Source: Thozetella sp. PMI_491 (taxonomy: Eukaryota; Ascomycota; Sordariomycetes; Chaetosphaeriales; Chaetosphaeriaceae). From it: DNA of 64,000 nucleotides. Where the stretch lies: NCBI GenBank assembly GCA_021432635.1, contig MU270082.1:308298-372297 (forward strand). The letters are read 5' to 3'. A program made the translations under genes and the position numbers. Below the pieces are notes generated by a model. That model was given only the letters and a program-made list of their open reading frames with translations, was not told the origin of the DNA and did no database searches. Below, piece by piece: positions 55,501-64,000 of the stretch; within the stretch, counting starts at the first letter, position 1; the number at the start of each line of letters is the position of its first letter.

Positions 55501-56173
55501 CAAACGCTACACGGTTAAGGCTCTGCTGCCCGGAGACGAGGGCACTGGCGTGCTCAAGGTATACGCAGGCAAACGTGGCCTCATGCACAGCATCAAAGAC
55601 ATTCCGCACCCGCTCGCCTTCGCTCTGCCCATCATGCACAGCGGTGAGAACCCGCCGTATGAGTTCGTAACGCGCCATCCGACCCCGCACGCACAGCGCC
55701 ACGACATCTACGTGGTGCAGCCACAGTGCCAGCGTTTAGCCCTCAACAACACGTTCGTCTTCGCGATCCGGCAGCACCCGAGCTCCCTCGGCGCGGGCCC
55801 TATGACGCCGTCGTCGAACCCGGGAGGCACCAGCCCGATCCCGTTTGCGCGGCCAAGCAGCGCTATGAGTATGACCAGCTCAAGCGCGGCGGGCTCAAAC
55901 CCAAGCTCAGTGAGCGGGCCCGCGCAAAAACCAGCGAAGTTGGCCATTCAGACGCCCGGGGGCAAGATTCTGCGTCTTATGCGCAAGGAAGAGCGGCGCG
56001 GCATCGGCGTCGGCGGCCGCACGGCCGGGGCCGGAGGCGAGGAGGATATGAGCGACGGTGGTACCTGGGAAACCATCATCAAGTGCTCGGAGCGAGGCGT
56101 GTGGCGCGGCCTGGTGCTGGCTGATCGCACGGCTCGATGGTGTGTGTTTGCGGAGTGGGTGTGCGTGGGCTGA
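52541..56173 (+). CDS. CYK3: cytokinesis protein 3 (SH3 plus transglutaminase-like)
   Basis: Predicted 1186-residue protein of the contractile ring, where Cyk3 promotes septum formation. Exon 1 (52541-52615) and a 72-nt intron lead to exon 2 (52688-56173). The SH3 domain occupies residues 12-75: CWVRAVYSWGGE, then SKRDLGFIEGDLIECL, WWTGRLWRDRRAIGLFPSNF. A long disordered region (75-690) includes a 17-residue tandem repeat (consensus HISRQNSNASYDPRLQQ). The transglutaminase-like core begins near residue 690 (FITSLPPLTTAITLATTYVC), with RAIFVWVSEKICWEEDF. It has Cys in RRGCAEEYAVLVHEMC (near 761), His in NHWWNAVVVD (near 806) and Asp in WRMMDCC. The C-terminal domain includes VKFHVPPDIEIAAEVEARAF. 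The Cys-His-Asp triad appears intact. No other family has this combination. Confidence 0.94.
53227..53390 (+). repeat. in-frame tandem repeat within CYK3, 51-nt unit
   Basis: Three adjacent copies of a 17-residue unit (ISRQNSNASYDPRLQ in the first two, LSRQNSDVPYDPRPN in the third), preceded by a degenerate half copy (HGSNASHESRMPE). Each holds the basophilic-kinase-like site RQNS. Confidence 0.85.
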
Positions 56174-57208
56174 GCATGTATTTGCTTAGGAGGTTCGCAT
56201 CTAGTCTAGTTCTTGAGGTGCGATGGAAGGATGGGGAAGAGGGAGAGGCAGAGAAAAAAAAGGCGCAACGAGGAAACTGGAGTTGACCATCACTTGGACG
56301 TCGGCGCCATATGGTTACTTGTTCGGCCTATGGGTATGGTACTGCATGTCAAGGCGGCGCATAATGCGGACGGAACCATGTTTGTCTGATTTTTTTTTGG
56401 CTTCGAGGATATTTGCATTTCACCTACGGAACGGGAAGGGTGCTACCGGCTCGGTCTTGCTAATGGAACGGAAAGCTCAAGGGGTGTCGGTAACTAGTCA
56501 GCCAGGTTGTGCTGAAGGCGTTGAACATGCGGGGACAAAGCCCGCATGGCTTGTTGTGTATGAATAAGGCGCGTATTGTGGATGACGGAGTACGTTGTTT
56601 TTACTGCATATTTACCAGCCGAACACAATCCATCACTGGCCGCGGTGGCCGTTGGTTCAAAAGGAGACGAGAAAGCCGAACTCGCTGGCTCCCTTTCACT
56701 GTGACCTGCAACGTGGATGTAATTCATCGCCCTATAGCAGGGGCTGGAATTCACACGTAGGCACACTTTCCTCCCGGCCGGGGGTGCTGTGTGCCGGGGA
56801 ATCAGGGCATTGTTTACCATGGCGCGGGTAGCATGTCCGAAGAAGGGGTCAAGTAGCGTCTCCACACGGCATCCGACGGCGGCGGGGCCGAGAACGGCCG
56901 CTGCGGGCTCTGATGCAAATTTGCGCGAGCAATGGCTCTTGAAACTGCCGTCCGCCCTATTGAACAAATACCACACCGCAACTTCCTCCGTCTAGGTAAC
57001 TGCCCGATCTGTCGAACTAAAGACCGAGACAAGAACCCGTCCCCTGTCAACGTCTGTATATATATAATCAGGTCGCAGTCACAAACCACTTCCCGGGATC
57101 CTTTTTTTTTTGTGACATCCACCCTCCTTCGCCGACTCCTTCCCTCACTTCCTTTTGTCCCTTTTCAAGCACCCTCTCCGCCACGCCCACGCGCACCGTC
57201 TAACCACC
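56174..57208. other. intergenic, CYK3 to CAF16
   Basis: About 1 kb between tandem plus-strand genes. Includes the CYK3 3' end and the CAF16 promoter; a CT-rich leader at 57103-57200 precedes the ATG. No gene or RNA seen. Confidence 0.45.
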
Positions 57209-58099
57209 ATGGCACCCGGCGCTCCGTCCATTGAGGTCAACGACCTCACCTACAGCTTCCCAGACCGTAGCACGGGCGTCTCGAATATCAGCCTTGCGGT
57301 GCCGCCCCGCTCGCGCACCCTCCTTGTCGGGGCGAACGGAGCCGGCAAGACGACGCTGCTTCGCCTGCTGGCCGGGAAACGTCTGGCACCTGCTAACAGC
57401 ATCAAGGTGTCGGGTGTTGACCCCTTCAAGGACGGACTCGAGGGCGTCACGTACCTCGGCCTCGAGTGGGTGCTCAACTCGATCGTGCGCACTGACATCG
57501 GCGTGGCCGAGCTGCTCCGGTCCGTCGGCGGTGACTACTACACGGACCGTCGGGACGAGCTGGTCGCCGTGCTCGACATCGACACGGCCTGGCGCATGCA
57601 CGCCGTCAGTGACGGCGAGCGTCGCCGCGTGCAGCTGGCCATGGGCCTGGTACGGCCGTGGACCGTGCTGCTCCTGGACGAGATCACGGTCGACCTGGAC
57701 GTGTGGAGCCGCGCCCAATTCCTTGGCTGGCTTCGGCGCGAGACCGAGATCCGCGAGTGCACCATCGTCTACGCCACGCACATCCTCGACAACCTTGCGG
57801 GCTGGCCGACGCACTTGGTGCACATGCACCTAGGCACGGTCAAGGGCTGGGGCAAGGCCGAGGACATGCTGCGCGAGCTGGACGAGGCCCCTCCGGAGGA
57901 CGAGAAGCATGGCGCCGGCGGCGTGGTGGTGCGTACCCCGGGCAACAGCCTACTTGGCGAGCTCGTACTTCGCTGGCTGCGAGACGACCTCAATGCGCGT
58001 GGTCCGAGAAGCCAAAACAAGCGCGGGCCGGAGGGCTTGTCGTACAACAACCCCGGAATTGGAGGCTACGGGCTCGAGTCCAAACCTTCGGGTGCTTGA
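57209..58099 (+). CDS. CAF16: CAF16-type soluble ABC ATPase
   Basis: Single-exon gene for 296 residues, an ABC ATPase without transmembrane domains, described in yeast as a CCR4-associated factor linked to transcription control. An in-frame ATG at 57155 exists, but 57209 sits in good context and gives MAPGAPSIEVNDLTYSFPDR, aligning with the family start. Visible motifs are Walker A LLVGANGAGKTTLLRLLAG, KRLAPANSIKVSGVDPFKDG, the ABC signature VSDGERRRVQLAMGLVRPW, Walker B TVLLLDEITVDLDVWSR and the H-loop His in VYATHILDNL. The YLGLEWVLNSIVRTDIGVAE segment, with two aromatic-rich stretches after Walker A, is typical of CAF16/ABCI20-like proteins. The short C-terminal tail is Gly/Asn-rich. Confidence 0.93.
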   Translation: MAPGAPSIEVNDLTYSFPDRSTGVSNISLAVPPRSRTLLVGANGAGKTTLLRLLAGKRLAPANSIKVSGVDPFKDGLEGVTYLGLEWVLNSIVRTDIGVAELLRSVGGDYYTDRRDELVAVLDIDTAWRMHAVSDGERRRVQLAMGLVRPWTVLLLDEITVDLDVWSRAQFLGWLRRETEIRECTIVYATHILDNLAGWPTHLVHMHLGTVKGWGKAEDMLRELDEAPPEDEKHGAGGVVVRTPGNSLLGELVLRWLRDDLNARGPRSQNKRGPEGLSYNNPGIGGYGLESKPSGA

Positions 58100-58549
58100 T
58101 TACTCGTGGCGGGCCCTTTTATTTTCATTCCTTTTGATATGCGGCGCGGGCTAGGGAAGAGGAATCCGCCGGTTTTCAACGACCTGATGGCACGAAACAC
58201 TATGAATCGTCCATATTCGGTTTTGCATGGAAATTGGATGGGTTGGGCGTTTTAACACGATACCCATGGGCGGCATTTAACATGGCGTTCACGGAACGGC
58301 ATCATTTAACATGACTACAGGCGGCCTACGATTCAACAGGCCTCAGAAGGATCTCGGCGTCTTGATTTAGGGAGAGGTTGGGGCGGCCGGTAGGACAGGA
58401 GAGAGGAGCCCTCTCGCTTTAACATGCGGGATAAGGTAGACGGATAGTCAGATAGTACATTTAATCCTACTGACGCTAGATCTACGCGTGCCATCCACAT
58501 GGCGGGTATCTTATCGAGCCATCTTGCTTTACTACTATACATGGCAAAC
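58100..58549. terminator. convergent 3' flanks, CAF16 / CENP-I
   Basis: 450 AT-richer bases between convergent stops. The words ATTTAACATG and GTTTTAACAC-like variants recur at 58250-58310, a weak local repetition. No gene is seen. Confidence 0.4.
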
Positions 58550-61106
58550 CTAGACCGACAGCTGGCTCGATAGCTGCGACGTTGATTCATCCTGCGACGA
58601 GAGACCAGGTCTCCGTAGAGTTTTTGGCAACGTGCTGTACATCAGTTCTCCCACGCCTGCAAACCCTTTCTCCTCTAGAAATTGGAGAGCGCCAGCCTTG
58701 TAGACATGCAGGTTCAGGGCCAAGCCTCCCTCACTCGCCAACCTTGCAAGGGATAGTTTGGTGACAGGGCCGGCATGGCGCGCATGGAGCTCCAGCTCTG
58801 ACGTCCTCATCTCGTCATCCTCTAGCTTTTGGATGTAGAGAGTAGACTGTAGGCACAGCGCGGGGGAGTATGATAGTCCAAACAAAGCGGACAGCTGCAC
58901 CCCTAGTTCGGTCGTACGGAGGTATGTGTTCAGACTGGGAAGAATGTCCTGCGGCACGAGACAGCCCTTTGCGGCCTTATCCGCGATGTCTAAGGCTTTC
59001 CCCCGCCAGATGCTATTGACTATGTCCGTGGTGAACCCATTGATTGTTGCTATGAGGAGTCTCTCGCTGCCGGTGAAGCCTCGGGTCTTGGATACAGCGG
59101 CCATCGCTTGCTTATAGGCGGCCACGATCGTGTAGAGCCGTGATGCAACGGCAAGAGAGTGATCGAAATGGAGGAGATAGACCAATAAAGCAGAGGGAGC
59201 GGTGATTTCAAGATGTGGCAGCAGTGCTGGATCGAGAAAGAGAGCTGCGGCGCGCTCGTAAAAGTCAAGAATGGCGAGGTGGGAGGATGTTGACGAGGAC
59301 TGCGCTATGGTGAGCGCAAGCCCATCGGTATGGCGCATCAATTCGGAAACTGCGTCTGTAGGTAGGGACGAGACGTCTTCGGCAGAGAGTATCACTATGC
59401 CCCATCGCTGCAGTAGTGTCTTGTAGAATTTGAGGAGGTGTAGTTGGGAGCGTGTGCTGTTGTCTAGGACGGCACTCTCCAGTGGCTGCAGTACCGTTTC
59501 ATACAAATCTTCGCTAGGATTAGTGCTAGGAGGCTGGTGAGTTTTGGGGGAAAAGGCACATGCCGGCAAAGTTCATGAGGGGGCAGAACCCCAATATGTC
59601 AAGTATCAGAATATCTTTGGTCTTGCCATCCCAGACCTTGAAAAGCTCCCGAAACAACTGGAAGAACAGAGGAGGAAGTGTCTGTCCCTACAGATCAGCA
59701 GGGAGTATCCAGGACGGAGCCGACGGGCCCTACATACCTTGGTACTCCTGACAAACTCGTAGATGATATCAATCATGTCCAGGAGCAGGCTTTGGCTTGC
59801 GTCTCCACTCGCTACGTCCTGTACGCAAGCCCTGACCCAATTGCTCACGCGCTCATGTGCCTCCTCGGCTGGGCGGAGCCGGAGGAGCTTTTGGAGGAGC
59901 GGGTCACCGAGTACAGCCACCAGTTGGCTGGGTAGCTCGATCCGCTCCAGGTTCCGCGCAAGACCTCGGGCATCATTGATGTCTTCTAGCGCAATCGAGT
60001 TCTACGGATGCTTGTCAGCCCTTGCTTGTCCCAGAGTTTCGAGAGGATGGTCAATTACCTTCTGCCGTTGGAAGGTATGGACGGCGGGAAGATTTCGTTT
60101 GGCGCCGCGGCCAATCGGCCGCTTCACGGTGAACCCATTTTGAGGCTGCTCAGAACCCCCCGTGCCCCTAGCAAGATGCTTCTGCCGAATCTCTTCTAGT
60201 TTTGCTCTCCATTCGCGATTCGGATACTGGTACGGTCAGCTCAGTAAGCACTCAAGCCATGTAAAGAAGCGCTCCTACCTTGAAAGTTGCCACCGGCCCC
60301 CTCGCTGGGCCCCCAAGGGCGATTTCGGGGTAGTAGTTTTTCATGATGCGGAGCAGAGCCACTAGCGAGGGGTCACTATCCTCATTACCACATAACGCAA
60401 ATCTATGAACCGCTAGTCAGCAGAGATACGAGCCAGAGGGGAATGCAAGGTCATCCATGACCTACAATGTCTGTACTCTGTGAGGTTTGACATGCTTCCT
60501 CCGAGTAACCAATGCAAGTAGCTGACACAAATGAGGCCTTCTGGAAGGTCAGCCAACCTGGGCGGCACGTACAAGCATCGTGAATGGCACATGGTAGGGA
60601 GGAGAACGGCACCTTAGGTCTACCTGGTCAAGCAGATTGAAGAGGGTGGAATACGACTGTGATAGCACCTCTGGTTTTTCGATCAGGTGGTACACCATGA
60701 CCAGAAACTTCAGCAAGAGGACCTGCACGCCAGTGGACGGCTTGCGTCGACCCTCGCCCAGCGAGCCGATTATTCTGAGGACAACCTCGTCGGGGATGTT
60801 TCCCACGGGATACATGTTTCGAACAAGGGTGGCCTGAGTTCCTTGGCTGAGGTGGTTCTTGACCGTCACCAGCTCAATGATGCGGTCCAGCTCCTCCGGA
60901 AGAGCCCCGTCGTCATAGAGAAGCTCCGCTGCTTTCTCCACGGTCGGCCTAATATCACCGTCGCGACGCCGGGGGGCCACGCGAGAAGCTGCGATGTGTT
61001 AGATTTTGTCGTCTGCTTCGGGCCATCTCGGACACCGTTACGCACCTTCCTCGAGCTCGCCCAGCAGCGACCCGACGGTCTCACGGTCGGGATCGTCTTC
61101 GAGCAT
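58550..61106 (-). CDS. MIS6: inner-kinetochore protein CENP-I / Mis6
   Basis: Predicted 716-residue member of the constitutive centromere-associated network (Mis6/Ctf3/CENP-I). Eight exons: 61046-61106, 60613-60988, 60466-60537, 60279-60402, 60060-60226, 59738-60002, 59560-59681 and 58550-59513; phases join throughout. It starts MLEDDPDRETVGSLLGELEE. Diagnostic stretches are DEVVLRIIGSLGEGRRKPST, VLLLKFLVMVYHLIEKPEVL, STLFNLLDQVDLR joined across an intron to PHLCQLLALVTRRKHVKPHR, and LFALCGNEDSDPSLVALLRI. The rest is alpha-helical (SNWVRACVQDVA, FFQLFRELFKVWDGKTKDIL, EDLYETVLQPLESAVLD), as in this repeat-like family. Exon 7 may start 6 nt earlier (59687), adding two residues. The last intron is only 46 nt. 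It is convergent with CAF16. Confidence 0.9.
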
Positions 61107-62892
61107 TTTTTTTAGGCAATGGAAGCCCCTGATTTGGTGCAAGGTTGAGCCGCGAAACAGGTCCCTTTGCTTGTCACGCGGAAACCTCCAGCGCACTCAG
61201 GTAACATGGTTCTTCTCGCCGGGAAGTTATTACAGTCCCATTTACGCGTTTTAGACGCGTCGAGGGGTACAAGCGGCCAAGAGAGCTTGCGGGGCTTACG
61301 TAACCAACCCACCGGTCGTAATTCGATTTGCCTGCCCCTGTGACGGCCCGTACCCAGCGGGCGGAATTGGACGTTAGAGCAAGTACCGTACCTACCTTGG
61401 GTTAGGTACTTTATAGCGAAGTTACTGTACAGGCAGGTACCCTGCTCGTCTGCCAAAGCTTTGTGGGACGCGGCAAGCTAAGCTCAACGAACTCGCGCTA
61501 CTCAGTAGGTAGCACAGCGGCTGAGCGTGCTGACAGACGCGGGAACGGCACTAGCTCGCCAGGCATGTCCCGTCGATGAGGTCTTCCAACCCTTAAAAAC
61601 CGAGCCCGATAGCATCCAGCGACGGCAAGAGGTGCCGCGGATGACGCAGCTTCGAGAATCGTCAGTCATGGGAAGGGGAGCCGACCCAACCCAGGACTAG
61701 AACTTGCTAGCCTGCCCCGGATGGGCGAACCAAAGTCTACTATATCAAGGAACGCCCGGCATTCATTCCTGCCTGCCCCGCTGACCGGCTCTCGGCGATC
61801 AGGTGCCTATCCCGGTCGGCATATGCACAGGCCTGGCCAGGGCTGTGTGTCGTGTGGTTCGCAAGGGGCAGACATCAGACCCGGAGCCCGACGGGGCTCG
61901 ATGCCGTCTTCTCGTGCAGCAGACAAGTGCAGCAGAGAAGTAGCTCTTGCTGCGCCTGTCTGTGCGATCCAAGGCGGCGAGCACTTAGCAGGCGGGCAGT
62001 TGAATAGGACGCGCGGGACCGTGCCGCCCTTCTGTCCCGCCACCAAAACTCATCCTAAACAGGGTGGGCGTCTGCTCGACAATCTTACTGGGGAACGGCT
62101 GAGGCGGAACGAAGAAGGAGGAGAATCTCAGAAGACTTTGGCGGCCCAGGCGCCGCGGCTCGCGGACGAATATGAGTATTATGGGCTCGTTCAGGCCTGC
62201 GTCCTGTTTTCCTGTGCAACCCGCGCGGGCAACAGTGGCGCGCGGAACCCCCTTCCCCACCCCTACACAGCTGACCGAGGGGTACCGACCGTTGAAGATT
62301 GGCGGACGGGTGGACCGACGTGGGTGGGAGCTGGGTCACCGGCTTTTCCGCTTTGTTGTTGTGGCGGCGTCATCCACCGGCCCTCGAGCCTTTCTTTTCC
62401 CTCTCTCGTGCTACCGGCCTTCCCGCCGCCGTAGAGCAAGCTCCTGGGCTCGGCACGGACAGGAGGAGTTCGAATTGATTATGGGAGGGAGGGGGGCCTG
62501 CGCTCGGCCTCTGCCAGATGTATCCGTCACATTGGCCCAGTCGCCAGCGCACGCCATGTCGAATGCATGGTGTGCAGGAGTACCCTCGGTCTCGCCTGGT
62601 CCCTCTAGAACTTTCCCAGCCGGGCGAGGGGGTAAGGGGCGGTGGTTGCTCGCTTCGGCTGCTACCTCGCTGGACCACCGGCGCAGCACAGGACCACTGT
62701 GTGACCAAAGAAAGCATCCCGCCTATCTGCGCGGTCTCGCGCCTCCCGCCTTCCTCGCCTCCTAGGAGCAAAGGCCGATAGACCCGCCGAGTCATAAGTC
62801 CCCGACAGTCACACAGCAGAAGGGTTGGCGGAAGGGGAGAACACAATCTCATGCTGTTGCTTTCGTTCAGTATTTTCCTCACCCACACCCAC

Positions 62893-62971
62893 CCACACAC
62901 ACACGCGCGCGCGCGCACGCACACACACATTCTCGTTATGTGTGCGTGTGTGTATGTGTGCGTTGTCCGGA
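62893..62971 (+). repeat. alternating CA/CG/TG tract with inverted-repeat symmetry
   Basis: A (CA)n-(CG)n-(CA)n block, then a 9-10 base spacer (ttctcgtta), then GTGTGCGTGTGTGTATGTGT on the same strand. The two halves are largely complementary, and nearly all positions alternate purine and pyrimidine. Confidence 0.9.
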
Positions 62972-63039
62972 GGTGGGGAGATGGCGTGGGCTTCATGGCC
63001 AGCCCTTCTCGAGACGAGACAGAAGTCGGCCCCCTCCCT

Positions 63040-63051
63040 CCCCCCCCCCCC
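63040..63051 (+). repeat. C12 homopolymer
   Basis: Twelve consecutive C on the plus strand, directly after a C-rich CCCCTCCCTC stretch. Confidence 0.85.
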
Positions 63052-63905
63052 GACATGAAGACCCAGTCATGCGGCGTCTCTTGGCCGACTTTCATGGAAC
63101 ATGCCTACGACAAGACTCGCCTTAATCCGGAGAGAATGCACTCGTTATGACGAGGTGGACAAGGATCATATCTCTTTTTGAGGCCAGCCATAGAGACTTT
63201 GCCCCGAGGGGAAGCTAATCTGAGTCCAAGATCGGTGGTCTTGATAATCTATCGGTCTGTACATCGAGGCCGGCTTGCCAGGAATAGACAGGTACGGAAG
63301 GGAGATAGATCACCTCTTATGCGCTTCTGAGGGGGTGATACACCCCCTCCTTCCGGAGGTAGCACGAGGGGAGAGATGGGCGGTGGGTGGCAGCCATTAC
63401 AAGAAGCTCGCTGTGCCTTGAGCTCACCCACGTTTGCTCACTCTCTTTTTTTAAAGAAAAAAAACCATTATGATTTCTTGCCTCATCGGGCCAGCTTCAC
63501 AATTTACTTGTGTAACACTCCTTGCAGGGGTGTGTCAGCCCAGTCAACACGGGCGACACTCCACTTCGCCTTCGAGAATCAGGGGAGGCAAGGAAGGAAG
63601 GGAGGAGGGTTGGGGGGGGGAGGGGGGTAGGTAAGGGGCGTGGGCGGAGCTGTCTTGTACATAAGAAGTAAGATGCTGCGTGATACGCGAGTGTGACGGC
63701 CACTCCCATCAGCGTGTCCTCTCGAAACTTTCCCTGGACATGCGCTGGGCGTGAGGAGGGATTGGTCAGTGGCTAAAATGGGTGGTCGGGCTGGAGTGGG
63801 CGGGAATCGGCGAAGGACTTCTCCCTCGGGTTTCGTCGACTGCGCTTAGTACTCCTGGTTGAGACAATATCGTGTGTAGCTTGACATTTGGCTTTGTGTT
63901 ACCCT

Positions 63906-63921
63906 CCCCCCCCCCCCCCCC
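63906..63921 (+). repeat. C16 homopolymer
   Basis: Sixteen consecutive C near the right edge of the window. Confidence 0.9.
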
Positions 63922-64000
63922 TTTGCCCCCTCCTTAGGACATGTCAAAAACTTTGCTTAGAAGAAAAAACCCCTCCTGTAGTATATTGGCCAATTATTAA

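Larger units (their letters stand above)
61107..64000. other. 2.9 kb right-end region without supported genes
   Basis: Upstream flank of CENP-I and beyond. Long open frames on both strands (for example 61721-62434 + and 62370-63095 -) lack recognisable motifs and reflect GC-rich, low-complexity DNA. Contains TACCTACC/GGTAGG-type words near 61390-61440, a (CA)(CG)(GT) purine-pyrimidine block at 62893-62971, and C12 and C16 runs. A gene may start beyond the window. Confidence 0.5.

Noticed and set aside
54581-55702. 373-codon frame antisense to CYK3
   Set aside because: Shadow of the conserved transglutaminase-like coding region on the plus strand.
61721-62434. 237-codon plus-strand frame near the right end
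   Set aside because: Low-complexity GC-rich composition with no recognisable motif or intron signals; another long frame overlaps it antisense.

Overview
This window is nuclear DNA of a filamentous ascomycete, most likely a Sordariomycete (Sordariales or Chaetomiaceae-like). The reasons are the GC-rich coding sequence, short introns (mostly 46-122 nt) with GT donors and CTRAC-type branch sites, one gene per transcript, and gene families typical of Pezizomycotina. The only truncated gene is CBF5 at the left edge. Calls were made by reading translations and splice signals by eye; no database search was run.

Layout from left to right. Positions 1-8.3 kb hold the 3' part of CBF5 (+), a WSC-domain gene whose second WSC domain is broken (-), a secreted GH43 glycosidase (+) and a class II dihydroorotase (-). 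About 5.8 kb without a convincing gene follows. Positions 14-27 kb hold a Cys-rich single-pass membrane protein (+), the mRNA-export scaffold SAC3 (-), a METTL2/Trm140-type tRNA methyltransferase (-), COQ10 (+) and a coiled-coil protein with a fungal ubiquitin-like domain (-). About 3.9 kb of gene-poor, homopolymer-rich DNA follows. Positions 30.7-46.6 kb hold EMC2 (-), AP-3 delta (+), the queuine tRNA-ribosyltransferase accessory subunit QTRT2 (-), an LCCL-domain membrane protein (+), a thioesterase-fold protein lacking its catalytic residues (+), an SDR (+) and a CoA-transferase family III protein (+). Positions 48.9-61.1 kb hold a germinal-centre kinase of the Sid1/SepL type (-), the SH3-transglutaminase protein CYK3 (+), the soluble ABC ATPase CAF16 (+) and the inner-kinetochore protein CENP-I/Mis6 (-). 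The last 2.9 kb carries no gene I can support but has a long alternating purine-pyrimidine hairpin and C-runs.

There is no biosynthetic cluster, intact transposon or prophage-like island. Most genes are housekeeping and function independently. Four pairs are divergent and could share promoters: METTL2-type/COQ10, EMC2/AP-3 delta, QTRT2/LCCL and GCK/CYK3. The last pair is notable because both members are tied to septation. The most unusual observations are two genes whose coding sequence starts in a 2- or 5-nt exon (in AP-3 delta the ATG is itself split by an intron), an apparent non-AG acceptor in dihydroorotase, the decayed WSC domain, and the thioesterase-like pseudoenzyme.
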